This document shows positions 1 to 9,420 of a DNA stretch of 64,000 bases, piece by piece. The notes under the pieces were generated by a model. It ran no database searches. It was given only the letters and a program-made list of their open reading frames with translations, and had not been told where the DNA came from. The position numbers and the translations under genes are program-made. Origin of the DNA: Celerinatantimonas sp046054165 (lineage in GTDB: Bacteria; Pseudomonadota; Gammaproteobacteria; Enterobacterales; Celerinatantimonadaceae); NCBI RefSeq assembly GCF_046054165.1, contig NZ_JBFNXK010000001.1:310001-374000 (forward strand), read 5' to 3'. Within the stretch, counting starts at the first letter, position 1. Each line of letters starts with the position of its first letter.

Positions 1-57
1 GTTGATTTTTCACCGATTCAAGCGTGATCATATATCCTAAACAAAACTTCGAAAATA

Positions 58-81
58 CAAAGCCCTCATCTGAGGGCTTTG
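58..81. terminator. Terminator-like hairpin
   Basis: An 11-bp inverted repeat (CAAAGCCCTCA against TGAGGGCTTTG) with a tiny loop lies 42 bases past the stop of the minus-strand gene at 123-539. A T-rich stretch follows on the minus strand. It probably ends the ppiD-side transcript and may act in both directions. Confidence 0.6.
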
Positions 82-122
82 TTACATTAACTCAACTAAA
101 ACCAACACCAATGCTATTCTAC

Positions 123-539
123 TTAGTGCGCTGTATCCGGTAATGGAGAAACCCGATTATAGGTCATCTTTCCGACACGAGGTTGATAAATAAATAATCT
201 TAACCCATCCGACGATACAATATACTGATATTCATGAGAATTCGTTTCTACCGTCACTTTATTCGTCCCTTTTATTCGATAAGAGGTCTTTATAAAGCGA
301 CCATCACGAACCAGACCATCCGAAGTGAAATTAAGAACTTCAATCTGCCCAAAATAAGGCTCGGCAGAACGCCATTGCCCCAGAATTGGATTTAATGGAA
401 CGGATAGATAAAAGATCCGATAATAAATAAAAAGCCCTAATCCAATAGCGATCACCCCCACGGCAATCAATAATATAACCAATTGCCGTGGCTGTAATAA
501 CCTATCAGATTCGTTTCCGAATTTATTCCAACTAACCAT
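123..539 (-). CDS. Small single-pass membrane protein, possible DUF2850 type
   Basis: A 138-residue protein with one clear membrane segment at about residues 18-40 (rich in I, V, L, G), a short N-terminal cytoplasmic part and a C-terminal domain of about 95 residues that should be periplasmic. The soluble part has a GQW motif near residue 54 and beta-strand-like alternation. It resembles small Vibrio-type proteins such as DUF2850, but this is from memory and not certain. The ATG overlaps the last 8 bases of ppiD, so the two are probably co-transcribed and translationally coupled. No catalytic motif is visible and no function is assigned. Confidence 0.75.
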   Translation of the reverse strand: MVSWNKFGNESDRLLQPRQLVILLIAVGVIAIGLGLFIYYRIFYLSVPLNPILGQWRSAEPYFGQIEVLNFTSDGLVRDGRFIKTSYRIKGTNKVTVETNSHEYQYIVSSDGLRLFIYQPRVGKMTYNRVSPLPDTAH

Positions 540-2427
540 GATATGAAATATCTGCTTTGCTTCTTAAATAGTTTAGCAACATTTGATAGCTTTGGTTGGT
601 TAATTGATTTTTCAACTGACTGGCGATCTGTTGCTGCAAGTTAGCTGGAACATCAGGTTGACCGATATGAGTCAATCGCACCACATAAGGTTCAGTGGCC
701 GCAACATCAATTAGTTGAACTTCATCCTTCCCTTTTTGTGGATGGGGCATTGAGAACACTTTCTGAAGAACTAACGAATTAATATCCGACTGACTATTAC
801 GAGAGAAATCAGTAACTGACTCTATTTTCAAGTCTTTATCTGCAACTAATTTGGCAAACTGTTCGGGATCATTGGCCACTTTCAGCAATTGTTTCGCATA
901 CGCTTTCGATGCTTCACGTGATTTCTGAATTTCAACAGACTTCTGAACTTGTGATTTTACATCAGCAAATGGCTTAACTGCCGCTGCTTTATGCGCAACA
1001 ACACGGACGACCAAGGCCTGCTCAGGACTTAAATTAATAACACTGCTATTTTGCTGCTGTTCAATGGCTGTTTGCGAAAATATTTGCTGAGCCACTTGAG
1101 AATTCTGAATTTCTGAAGGTAAATGAGCCCGAGTAACCCCTTTTGCATGAATCACTTTCACACCCATTTGCTTAGCTACTTCATCCAAACTATCCGGCAT
1201 CTCATAAGATAAGTTGCTCAGCTTCTGCGATAAATCATAAAACTGAGTCATGGCCTGTTCTTGCTGAACCTGCTGTACTAACTGATCTTTAACCGCAGCA
1301 AAATCCGCTAATTTCGCTTCACGAACCCCCAACAGCTCAATAATATGATAACCATACTTCGTTTTGATCACACCACTCAAATCACCGCTCTTCGCTAGAG
1401 CAAACGCAGCTTTATCAAATTCTGCTGGCATGACCCCTTTTTGGAACCAATCCAGCTCTCCCCCTTTTTTAGCCGTTAATTTATCATCCGAATCAGCCTC
1501 GGCTAACTTCGCAAAATTAGCACCCGCTTGAAGCTGCTTTAGAATAGCCTCTGCTTTTGCTTTTGCCTGTTGATCCTGACCATTTTTAACAGTAATTAGA
1601 ATATGAGCTACGTGGCGCTGTTCTGGCTGCTCATAGTGATCTGCATGTTCTTGCAAATAATTACGCGCCTGTTCATCAGTTACTTTAATCGTTTTTGCCA
1701 GTTGCTGCGCATCAACTAAAATATAATTTATATCAACCGATTCATCAGAACGGAACTGGCTTTTATGAGACTCGAAATAACTCTGTAAATCTTTATCTGT
1801 GATGCTAATCCCAGAGGTAAATTTAGAAGCAGGCACCGAAACATAACTAAATGAGCGTGTTTGATTATATAAAGCTGACAACCGGTTAACCTCAGCAGGA
1901 ACCGTAAATTCACTATCAAACAAAGCAACCCGCAATTGCTGAGTCATTAAGTCCTGACGTGTTAACTGACTGAAATATTCAGGTGTTAAACCTGCATTCG
2001 ATAAAATAGAACGGAAAATCGCATTATCAAATTTGCCATCTTTCTGAAAAGCAGGCATTTGCATAATCTCTTGCTTAATCTGCTGATCACTGATCGTTAA
2101 ACCCAGCGCCTTTGATTCCTGAACAATCAAACGTTGCTCTACAAGCTGCTGCAAAACACCCCGTTTAACCTGCGCCATATATTCACTATTATTAGCCAAT
2201 GCAGAGAACGCATCACCCGATTGACGTTCCATCAGCTGGCGCTGATTCTGATAAGCCTGTTCAAGTTCGGCCTGAGAAATAGTTTCACCATTTACTTTCG
2301 CTGCATAATTTGCACTCGGTGCAGCTATGTAAGTACCAATTCCTGCTAGGGCAAAAGAAATAATAATCAAGCCAAGAATGATCTTAATAACGATACTCTG
2401 GCCGCCTTCCTGAAGCTTCTCTAACAT
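532..2427 (-). CDS. ppiD: Periplasmic folding chaperone PpiD (parvulin-type PPIase)
   Basis: A 631-residue inner-membrane-anchored periplasmic chaperone. A short cytoplasmic N-terminus is followed by a membrane segment at about residues 14-34, a SurA-like chaperone region and one parvulin (PpiC-type) domain at about 268-368 with the usual HILI start and GYHII end. The family helps newly exported proteins leave the Sec translocon; the PPIase domain of E. coli PpiD is nearly inactive, so chaperone activity is the safer role. Length matches the family (about 620-630). It lies directly downstream of hupB, as in many gammaproteobacteria, and overlaps the next gene by 8 bases. Confidence 0.96.
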   Translation of the reverse strand: MLEKLQEGGQSIVIKIILGLIIISFALAGIGTYIAAPSANYAAKVNGETISQAELEQAYQNQRQLMERQSGDAFSALANNSEYMAQVKRGVLQQLVEQRLIVQESKALGLTISDQQIKQEIMQMPAFQKDGKFDNAIFRSILSNAGLTPEYFSQLTRQDLMTQQLRVALFDSEFTVPAEVNRLSALYNQTRSFSYVSVPASKFTSGISITDKDLQSYFESHKSQFRSDESVDINYILVDAQQLAKTIKVTDEQARNYLQEHADHYEQPEQRHVAHILITVKNGQDQQAKAKAEAILKQLQAGANFAKLAEADSDDKLTAKKGGELDWFQKGVMPAEFDKAAFALAKSGDLSGVIKTKYGYHIIELLGVREAKLADFAAVKDQLVQQVQQEQAMTQFYDLSQKLSNLSYEMPDSLDEVAKQMGVKVIHAKGVTRAHLPSEIQNSQVAQQIFSQTAIEQQQNSSVINLSPEQALVVRVVAHKAAAVKPFADVKSQVQKSVEIQKSREASKAYAKQLLKVANDPEQFAKLVADKDLKIESVTDFSRNSQSDINSLVLQKVFSMPHPQKGKDEVQLIDVAATEPYVVRLTHIGQPDVPANLQQQIASQLKNQLTNQSYQMLLNYLRSKADISYHG

Positions 2428-2462
2428 GCTCTAGTTCACTCTTTTAACACTTATAGATAACG

Positions 2463-2486
2463 AAAAAGCGCATCTGCGATGCGCTC
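2463..2486 (-). terminator. Intrinsic terminator of hupB
   Basis: Read on the minus strand, an 8-bp stem (AGCGCATC against GATGCGCT) with a GCA loop is followed by TTTTT. It lies 33 bases past the hupB stop and before ppiD, so ppiD must have read-through or its own promoter. Confidence 0.85.
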
Positions 2487-2518
2487 AACAATAAAATGCA
2501 AAATCAAACCAGCACGGC

Positions 2519-2791
2519 TTAATTAACAGCATCTTTTAATAATTTACCTGCTTTGAACGAAGGAACACTTGCAGCAGGGATCTGAATTTCTGCTCCAGTC
2601 TGTGGATTTCGTCCACTCCGAGCGGCTCGTTCTTTTACTTGAAACGAACCGAAACCTATCAATGTTACTTGATCACCGTTTTTCAACGCTTCACTTATCG
2701 CTTCTAACGTTGAATCCAACGCTCTACTCGCGGCAGCCTTAGAAAGATCTGCACCAGTGGCAATCTGGTCAATTAACTGAGCTTTATTCAC
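2519..2791 (-). CDS. hupB: DNA-binding protein HU-beta
   Basis: A 90-residue histone-like nucleoid protein that bends and compacts DNA as a dimer. The sequence starts NKAQLIDQIA and carries the HU signature GFGSFxVKxRxxRxGRNPQTG and the C-terminal VPSFKAGKxLKDAVN. A longer frame opens at 2812, but family alignment and a good ribosome site (AAAGGGGA) point to the GTG at 2791 as start, giving exactly the usual 90 residues. It sits between lon and ppiD, its conserved place in the gammaproteobacteria. A strong terminator follows. Confidence 0.97.
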   Translation of the reverse strand: MNKAQLIDQIATGADLSKAAASRALDSTLEAISEALKNGDQVTLIGFGSFQVKERAARSGRNPQTGAEIQIPAASVPSFKAGKLLKDAVN

Positions 2792-2895
2792 AACAATCCC
2801 CTTTGACAACAATCCCTATTAATCCATAAAACTAGATGGGCCGTATACTTATACTCCCCCAAAAGAGCATTCCATAGGCTAGAACGCAAACGCAA

Positions 2896-2922
2896 GGCTG
2901 GCAAGTAATTTTTCTGCCAGCC
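2896..2922 (-). terminator. Terminator-like hairpin after lon
   Basis: GGCTGGCA and TGCCAGCC form an 8-bp stem with an 11-base loop just past the lon stop. The minus-strand tail is only moderately T-rich (TTGCGTTTG), so termination may be partial. Confidence 0.55.
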
Positions 2923-2932
2923 CATACGTTGA

Positions 2933-5302
2933 TCACACTGTTTCGGCATCCTTCGCATTTAGGAATTCGACACCAAATGGATTACGCTCCAGTGCAATTT
3001 CTAACACTTCTTCAATCCATCTGACAGGACGGATATCCAAATCCCGCTTCACATTCTCAGGGATTTCTTCAAGATCTCGCTCATTCTCTTTAGGAATCAG
3101 AACTTGTTTGATGCCTCCCCGGTGAGCGGCTAACAGTTTTTCTTTCAAACCGCCGATAGGTAACACTTCGCCCCGGAGTGTAATTTCCCCAGTCATTGCT
3201 ACCTCAGCTCGAACAGGAATACCGGTCAAACATGAGACTAATGCCGTACTCATCGCAATCCCAGCACTCGGGCCATCTTTAGGCGTAGCCCCTTCAGGAA
3301 CATGCACGTGAATATCTCGTTTCTCATAAAAATCAGGATTAATTCCTAATTTATCTGCACGCGAACGGACGACCGTCATCGCAGCCTGAATTGACTCTTG
3401 CATCACATCACCGAGTGAGCCTGTTTGAGTCATTTTACCTTTACCAGGAACCGAAGCTGTTTCAATCGTTAGCAGATCACCACCAACTTCCGTCCAAGCT
3501 AATCCAGTGACCATCCCAACTCGGTTTTGTTGATCAGCTTTACCATAATCAAAACGTTGAATCCCGAGATAATCATGCAGATTATCCCCATCAACCACCA
3601 GATGTTTCACACTTGGGTCCAGTAGAATTCGTTTCACTGCCTTACGGCATAATTTAGAAATCTCACGCTCTAACCCACGGACGCCCGCTTCACGCGTATA
3701 AAAACGGATAATACCGGTAATCGCACTATCTTCAATAACCAGTTCATTCGCTTTAAGCCCGTTGCGTTTCATCTGTTTAGCAATCAAATGTTGCTTCGCA
3801 ATATTCAGTTTTTCATCTTCGGTATAACCAGAAAGACGAATCACTTCCATTCGGTCTAACAATGGGCCGGGAATATTCATCGAATTCGATGTTGCCACAA
3901 ACATCACATCCGATAAATCATAATCAACTTCAAGATAATGATCATTAAAACTATTGTTTTGTTCAGGATCAAGAACTTCCAATAACGCCGACGCTGGATC
4001 ACCTCGCATGTCCGCAGACATTTTATCGATCTCATCCAGCAAAAACAGTGGGTTTTTAACCCCAACCTTAGCCATTTTCTGAACTAACTTACCGGGCATC
4101 GAACCAATATAAGTCCGTCGATGACCTCGAATTTCGGCTTCATCTCGAACCCCGCCCAATGCCATACGCACATATTTACGACCTGTTGAGCGAGCAATCG
4201 ACTGCCCTAAAGAGGTTTTACCGACCCCTGGAGGACCTACCAGACACAAAATAGGCCCTTTCAGCTTATTCATTCGAGTCTGTACCGCTAAATACTCCAA
4301 GATACGCTCCTTCACTTTCTCCAGACCATAATGGTCGGTATCAAGGATCTCCTGGGCTTTAGCAATATCTTTCTTAACTTTGGATCGTTTAAACCATGGA
4401 ACACTTAACATCCAATCAATGTAACCCCGGACCACTGTGGCTTCAGCCGACATGGGAGACATCATTTTTAACTTGTTAAGCTCTGCTTCTGTCTTTTCTT
4501 GAGCATCCTTAGGCATTTTTGAATCGGCAATCTTTTTAGCCAAAACTTCGAACTCATCTTGGCCTTCTTCCATCTCACCGAGTTCTTTCTGAATTGCCTT
4601 CATCTGTTCGTTGAGATAGTACTCACGCTGACTTTTTTCCATTTGTTTTTTAACGCGTGAACGAATTTTTTTCTCAACTTGCAACAGATCTATTTCTGAT
4701 TCCATCATAGCCATCAGAAACTCAAGTCGCTCCGCCACACTGGAAATCTCAAGTACTCGCTGTTTATCCGCCAATTTTAATGGCATATGCGCGGCCATTG
4801 TATCGGCTAGGCGAGCTGCATCGTCGATCCCTGATACCGAAGTTAATACTTCCGGTGGAATTTTCTTATTGAGCTTGATATAGCCTTCAAACTGCGAAAT
4901 TGCCGAACGAACCAATACTTCCTGTTCGCGCTCATCGATTGCTTGTGATTCAATAAACTGGATCTCGGCTTCAAAAAATTCCTCGTTATCGGTAAACGCC
5001 TTTAATTGTGCTCGCTGACTCCCTTCAACTAACACTTTTACAGTGCCATCCGGTAATTTTAGTAGCTGCAAAATATTGGCAACTGTCCCCACATCGTAAA
5101 GATCGTCGACACTGGGCTCGTCAGTTGAAGCATCTTTCTGCGCGATAAGCAATACCTGCTTATCCTGCTCCATCGCTGTCTCAAGACATTGAATCGATTT
5201 CTTACGACCAACAAATAGAGGGATAACCATATGGGGATACACCACAACATCACGAAGTGGCAATACGGGTATCGATATACTTTCTGAACGCTCTGAGGTC
5301 AT
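2933..5302 (-). CDS. lon: ATP-dependent protease La (Lon)
   Basis: A 789-residue cytosolic AAA+ serine protease that degrades misfolded proteins and regulators. Visible parts are the N-terminal substrate-binding domain (about 11-205), coiled-coil region (about 205-300), AAA+ module with Walker A GPPGVGKT at 356-363 and Walker B LLDEID near 421-426, and the protease domain with the Ser-Lys dyad: Ser679 in KDGPSAG and Lys722 in LKEKLL. Both sit at the E. coli numbering, so the enzyme is complete. It lies downstream of clpX with its own heat-shock-like promoter. Confidence 0.99.
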   Translation of the reverse strand: MTSERSESISIPVLPLRDVVVYPHMVIPLFVGRKKSIQCLETAMEQDKQVLLIAQKDASTDEPSVDDLYDVGTVANILQLLKLPDGTVKVLVEGSQRAQLKAFTDNEEFFEAEIQFIESQAIDEREQEVLVRSAISQFEGYIKLNKKIPPEVLTSVSGIDDAARLADTMAAHMPLKLADKQRVLEISSVAERLEFLMAMMESEIDLLQVEKKIRSRVKKQMEKSQREYYLNEQMKAIQKELGEMEEGQDEFEVLAKKIADSKMPKDAQEKTEAELNKLKMMSPMSAEATVVRGYIDWMLSVPWFKRSKVKKDIAKAQEILDTDHYGLEKVKERILEYLAVQTRMNKLKGPILCLVGPPGVGKTSLGQSIARSTGRKYVRMALGGVRDEAEIRGHRRTYIGSMPGKLVQKMAKVGVKNPLFLLDEIDKMSADMRGDPASALLEVLDPEQNNSFNDHYLEVDYDLSDVMFVATSNSMNIPGPLLDRMEVIRLSGYTEDEKLNIAKQHLIAKQMKRNGLKANELVIEDSAITGIIRFYTREAGVRGLEREISKLCRKAVKRILLDPSVKHLVVDGDNLHDYLGIQRFDYGKADQQNRVGMVTGLAWTEVGGDLLTIETASVPGKGKMTQTGSLGDVMQESIQAAMTVVRSRADKLGINPDFYEKRDIHVHVPEGATPKDGPSAGIAMSTALVSCLTGIPVRAEVAMTGEITLRGEVLPIGGLKEKLLAAHRGGIKQVLIPKENERDLEEIPENVKRDLDIRPVRWIEEVLEIALERNPFGVEFLNAKDAETV

Positions 5303-5348
5303 TGGATCCTCTCTGCCTTAGCTGAAATATAAATTCACTTTATTCAGT

Positions 5349-5375
5349 ATATTGGGGTAAAGCGCAGAGATTCAA
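5349..5375 (-). promoter_or_regulatory. Heat-shock (sigma-32) promoter of lon
   Basis: On the minus strand, TTGAATC is followed after 11 bases by CCCCAATAT and then ACTG. The consensus is roughly TTGAAA and CCCCATNT. The pattern is very close to the E. coli lon promoter as I remember it (TTGAATG, CCCCATATACTG). It lies about 50 bases upstream of the lon start codon. Confidence 0.75.
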
Positions 5376-5438
5376 TCAAAGAGAAGGGAAAAACTCATAA
5401 AAATAGACTGATTGTATATAAATACGGCAGTTGTTAAT

Positions 5439-5460
5439 GGTGGCAGATTAATCTGCCACC
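5439..5460. terminator. Perfect inverted repeat between clpX and lon
   Basis: GGTGGCAGAT and ATCTGCCACC form a 10-bp stem 11 bases past the clpX stop. There is no T run on either side, so it may only partly terminate clpX transcripts or protect the 3' end. Confidence 0.45.
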
Positions 5461-5471
5461 ACTCTATTCCA

Positions 5472-6755
5472 TTATTCTCCTGAAGAAGCCTTAGGCTGAT
5501 CTTTATTTGAATAAATTAGTAACGGATCACTTTCGCCATTGATGACTGTTCCATCAATAACAACTTTGCAGACATTATCAACTGATGGCAGTTCATACAT
5601 CGTATCCAGCAATACCGCTTCAACGATGGAACGAAGCCCACGAGCCCCAGTTTTACGAGCCAAGGCTTTTTTAGCAATCGCTTGCAAAGCATCTTCACGA
5701 AACTCTAATTCAACATCTTCCAGCTTAAACAACTCTGCATACTGTTTCGTCAATGCATTTTTAGGCTCATTCAAGATCTGAATTAAGGCTGATTCATCGA
5801 GTTCAGTCAATGTTGCCACAACAGGTAACCGACCAATAAACTCAGGAATTAAACCATATTTAACTAAATCTTCAGGCTCAACATGTGAGAATGTTTCAGA
5901 TAACGACGTTTTCTGATCTTCTGTTTTAACATCCGCACCAAAACCGATTCCTGACTTCGATTCACTACGCTGGGCAATGATTTTATCCAAACCGGCAAAA
6001 GCACCACCACATATGAACAAAATCTTCGAAGTATCAACTTGTAAAAATTCCTGCTGAGGGTGTTTACGCCCACCCTGCGGAGGAACTGATGCAACCGTCC
6101 CTTCAATCAATTTCAGTAAAGCCTGCTGTACCCCCTCACCCGAAACGTCTCGAGTAATAGAAGGGTTATCAGATTTACGGGAAATTTTGTCGATTTCATC
6201 AATATAGACAATACCCCGTTCGGCTTTCTCAACATCATAATCACATTTCTGAAGCAGTTTCTGGATGATGTTTTCAACATCTTCCCCAACATATCCTGCT
6301 TCAGTTAATGTTGTTGCATCTGCCATTGTAAATGGAACATCCAAAAGACGAGCCATGGTTTCAGCCAACAATGTCTTACCACTACCAGTCGGACCAATCA
6401 GCAAAATATTACTTTTGCCCAATTCAACTTGACTGGCATTACCTGCATTGCGTAGTCGCTTATAATGATTGTATACCGCAACAGACAAAACCTTTTTGGC
6501 TTGATCCTGTCCAATTACATATTCATCTAAATGACCACGAATTTCTTTAGGCACTGGCAACGCGCTACCTTCGTGTTTCGGAGAAATATCTTTTATTTCT
6601 TCACGAATAATGTCATTGCACAACTCAACACATTCATCACAGATGTACACAGATGGACCTGCGATAAGCTTTCTGACTTCGTGCTGACTTTTTCCACAAA
6701 ATGAACAATACAACAGCTTGCCACTGTCACCATCACCTTTGTGTTTATCTGTCAT
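5472..6755 (-). CDS. clpX: ClpX, ATP-binding unfoldase of ClpXP
   Basis: A 427-residue AAA+ unfoldase that recognises tagged substrates and feeds them into ClpP. The N-terminal zinc-binding domain has four cysteines (C17, C20, C39, C42). Walker A GPTGSGKT is at 121-128, the pore loop GYVG at 154-157 and Walker B YIDEID at 184-189. Length matches E. coli ClpX (424). It follows clpP by 85 bases in the same direction, the classical clpP-clpX pair, and precedes lon. Confidence 0.99.
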   Translation of the reverse strand: MTDKHKGDGDSGKLLYCSFCGKSQHEVRKLIAGPSVYICDECVELCNDIIREEIKDISPKHEGSALPVPKEIRGHLDEYVIGQDQAKKVLSVAVYNHYKRLRNAGNASQVELGKSNILLIGPTGSGKTLLAETMARLLDVPFTMADATTLTEAGYVGEDVENIIQKLLQKCDYDVEKAERGIVYIDEIDKISRKSDNPSITRDVSGEGVQQALLKLIEGTVASVPPQGGRKHPQQEFLQVDTSKILFICGGAFAGLDKIIAQRSESKSGIGFGADVKTEDQKTSLSETFSHVEPEDLVKYGLIPEFIGRLPVVATLTELDESALIQILNEPKNALTKQYAELFKLEDVELEFREDALQAIAKKALARKTGARGLRSIVEAVLLDTMYELPSVDNVCKVVIDGTVINGESDPLLIYSNKDQPKASSGE

Positions 6756-6840
6756 TGGCTAACCTCTTCACTGCAGATACAACAAACGGTTGTTATATCA
6801 ACTATCACTTTATTATGAATCAATAAGCGCTTGATTTAAA

Positions 6841-7461
6841 CTACGCTCGATTCATTAATATATCGTCGACTAAGCCGTATTCTTTAGCTTGCTCAGCCGT
6901 CATATAATTATCACGATCAGTATCCGTTGCGATCCGATCATAAGGCTGCCCCGTATGCTGAGCTAACAATTCATTCATACGACGTTTGGTTCGAATAATT
7001 TCATTCGCATGAATTTCAATATCCGAAGCCTGCCCTTGGAATCCACCTAAAGGCTGATGGATCATCACTTTAGCATTCGGCAAACAATACCGTTTACCTT
7101 CTGCACCACCGGCCAATAAGAATGCACCCATACTCGCCGCCATTCCCATACATACGGTACTCACAGCAGGCTTAATGAATTGCATCGTATCATAAATCGC
7201 CATACCAGCACTGATTGAACCACCCGGGGAATTGACATACAAGAAAATATCCTGTTCAGGACTTTCCGATTCTAAGAATAGCAGTTGCGCCACAATCAGG
7301 TTAGCCATATTGTCTTCAACCTGACCCGTTAAAAAAATCACCCGTTCTTTTAAAAGCCGTGAATAAATATCGTAAGAACGTTCACCTTTAGATGTCTGTT
7401 CGACGACCATCGGAACCAATGCAGCCAACGGATTACTCATTTCGGGATAATTATTTGACAT
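6841..7461 (-). CDS. clpP: ClpP, proteolytic subunit of Clp protease
   Basis: A 206-residue serine peptidase forming the tetradecameric chamber used with ClpX or ClpA. The catalytic triad is visible: Ser110 in MAASMGA, His135 in IHQPLGG and Asp184 in DRDNYM. Like the E. coli precursor it carries a short N-terminal propeptide. It lies between tig and clpX. Confidence 0.99.
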   Translation of the reverse strand: MSNNYPEMSNPLAALVPMVVEQTSKGERSYDIYSRLLKERVIFLTGQVEDNMANLIVAQLLFLESESPEQDIFLYVNSPGGSISAGMAIYDTMQFIKPAVSTVCMGMAASMGAFLLAGGAEGKRYCLPNAKVMIHQPLGGFQGQASDIEIHANEIIRTKRRMNELLAQHTGQPYDRIATDTDRDNYMTAEQAKEYGLVDDILMNRA

Positions 7462-7482
7462 CGATGCTCTTTCCTTAAATAA

Positions 7483-7517
7483 AATGGCTCGGGAAAATGA
7501 ACCTCACCCGAGCCATT
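7483..7517 (-). terminator. Terminator of tig
   Basis: A 10-bp stem (ATGGCTCGGG against CCCGAGCCAT, plus one flanking A-T pair) with a 13-base loop, followed on the minus strand by TTTATTT. It separates tig from clpP, so clpP probably also has its own promoter. Confidence 0.75.
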
Positions 7518-7567
7518 ATATGCAAGTCTTGAAGACTAAAGTCAAATGCTAGTCATTCAATATTGAC

Positions 7568-8860
7568 TTATTTGTTCATGATTTCATCAAAAGTTTGAGA
7601 TTTCTCAGAAACTTTAGCTTTATCCAAGATTAATTCAATAGCCTGTTCTTCCAGTACCACATTTTCAAGATTTTCTTTCAGTTCTTTGTGGCTATTGTAA
7701 TATTCGATAACCTGTTCCGGTTCTTCATAAGCCGATGCCAGATCTTCCAAATGCGCTTTAAGTTTTTCTTCGTCAGCTTTCAGCTCATTAGTTTTAATTA
7801 CTTCACCTAACAACAGACCGATTTTAACGCGACGTTCAGCTTGTTCACTGAATAATTCATCAGGCAGTTGAGGCAGATTCTGAGCATTAGCACCACCGAA
7901 ACGTTGTTGTGCCTGTTGACGTAATTGATCGATTTCACGAACAACCAATGCTTTAGGCACATCGATTTCATTTGCTTCTAACAGTTTGGCTAAAGTCTGT
8001 TCTTTTGCATCAGATTTTAACTTCTGGTTCAGCTCACGTTCCATATTTTTACGCAGTTCAGCTTTCAAATCAGCCAATTCACCGGTTTCAATACCGAACA
8101 ATTTAATGAAATCAGCATCAACTTCAGGCAATTCAGATGCTTCAACTTTTTCTAATTTAATATCAAAAGTTGCAACTTTGCCTTTCAAGTTTTCAGCGTG
8201 ATAGTCTTCAGGGAAGGTCACTTCGATTGTGAATTCTTCACCGGCTTTATGACCTTTAAGTGCATCTTCGAAACCAGGGATCATGCGTCCTGAACCAATT
8301 TCTAAAGAGAAACCTTCAGCTTTCCCACCTTCGAACTCTTCACCGTCGATTTTCCCCAGAAAATCAAATGTTGCTCGATCACTGTCATCAACAGTTTTAT
8401 CGCTTTCAGTCCAGTTAACTCGCTGTTTACGTAATGTTTCAACCATTGCATCAACATCACTATCCGCTACTTCAGCCGTTACTTTTTCAACTTCCAGTTC
8501 AGCAAAATCATTCAATGTAACTTCAGGGAAAACTTCAAAAGTTGCAGTGAACTTAAACTGACCTTCAACCATTTCACCTTCTTCTAAAGAAGGCGCACCC
8601 GCAGGTGATAATTTTTCCTGAACAATCGCTTCATAAAAATGACGCTGCATTGCTTTTTCTTTTACATCGGCTTCAATCGCTTTGCCATAGCGTTTTTGAA
8701 TCAGTGATGCTGGAACTTTACCACGGCGGAAACCAGGCATACGTTCATTTCTTGCAACATTCCGAATTGCTTCTTTTATTTCTTGTTCAATCGCCGCTGC
8801 TTCAACAGCGATAGAAAGGCGACGTTCCAGACCTTCAGTCGTTTCCAATGAAACCTGCAT
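7568..8860 (-). CDS. tig: Trigger factor, ribosome-associated chaperone and PPIase
   Basis: A 430-residue chaperone that meets nascent chains at the ribosome exit. The N-terminal domain holds the ribosome-docking motif GFRRGK at 43-48. An FKBP-type PPIase domain follows (about 155-245) and the C-terminal half is the helical chaperone body rich in E, K, L and A. Length and domain order match E. coli Tig (432). It is the first gene of the tig-clpP-clpX-lon series. Confidence 0.98.
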   Translation of the reverse strand: MQVSLETTEGLERRLSIAVEAAAIEQEIKEAIRNVARNERMPGFRRGKVPASLIQKRYGKAIEADVKEKAMQRHFYEAIVQEKLSPAGAPSLEEGEMVEGQFKFTATFEVFPEVTLNDFAELEVEKVTAEVADSDVDAMVETLRKQRVNWTESDKTVDDSDRATFDFLGKIDGEEFEGGKAEGFSLEIGSGRMIPGFEDALKGHKAGEEFTIEVTFPEDYHAENLKGKVATFDIKLEKVEASELPEVDADFIKLFGIETGELADLKAELRKNMERELNQKLKSDAKEQTLAKLLEANEIDVPKALVVREIDQLRQQAQQRFGGANAQNLPQLPDELFSEQAERRVKIGLLLGEVIKTNELKADEEKLKAHLEDLASAYEEPEQVIEYYNSHKELKENLENVVLEEQAIELILDKAKVSEKSQTFDEIMNK

Positions 8861-9420
8861 TTTTTTACCTCAATTTCCGTCAGCTCTTATCTGACATTTC
8901 TTCTAGAGTAAACTATTCGAACAGCGCAGGGGGCATGCCTTCGCCATCCCTAAAAACCAGTAATGAGAGTTTACAGCCATTAATAAAGACGCAGCATTAT
9001 AGCGATGCTTTGCCAATGAGTCGAGAAGACGACCCGAAAATCACGATAACAATCATGAAAAAGCATCTTTATCATAATTTAAAGCCCCTAGCACATCATT
9101 ATCCTGTAACTTACAACGATCATTCAAAAGCATTGAAGTATTTGCAATAACTCACTCAATAGATAACCATTCTATTTAGAATAATTGCCATTATAATTTT
9201 TAGCTTGTTTTTTTATTTTAAAAAAATAGAATTAATTAGAATAAAAACCTTTATCGAGATCCGTTTAAATGAAACTATTCTGAGTTCTCGTTTGGCGCTT
9301 GCCGCCATATCTAGGTTGGATTACGATGATGCACTCTCTGCCGTAGATATGCAGTGATCATAACATCGCATTTAAGAATCATAAGATCGATATGTTCAAC
9401 CACAATCGATCAGGAGCAAA
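8861..9420. other. Gene-free region with leuC leader
   Basis: This 560-base divergent region separates tig and leuC and must hold promoters for both. About 9130-9260 is strongly AT-rich. An 8-bp inverted repeat (CATATCTA at 9306-9313 and TAGATATG at 9344-9351) lies in the likely leuC leader and could form a 30-base-loop hairpin. No leader peptide with a run of Leu codons was found, so classical leucine attenuation is not supported. Confidence 0.5.

Noticed and set aside
8848..9150. Plus-strand 100-codon open frame between tig and leuC
   Set aside because: Overlaps the tig start region, no ribosome site, no family resemblance and irregular composition.
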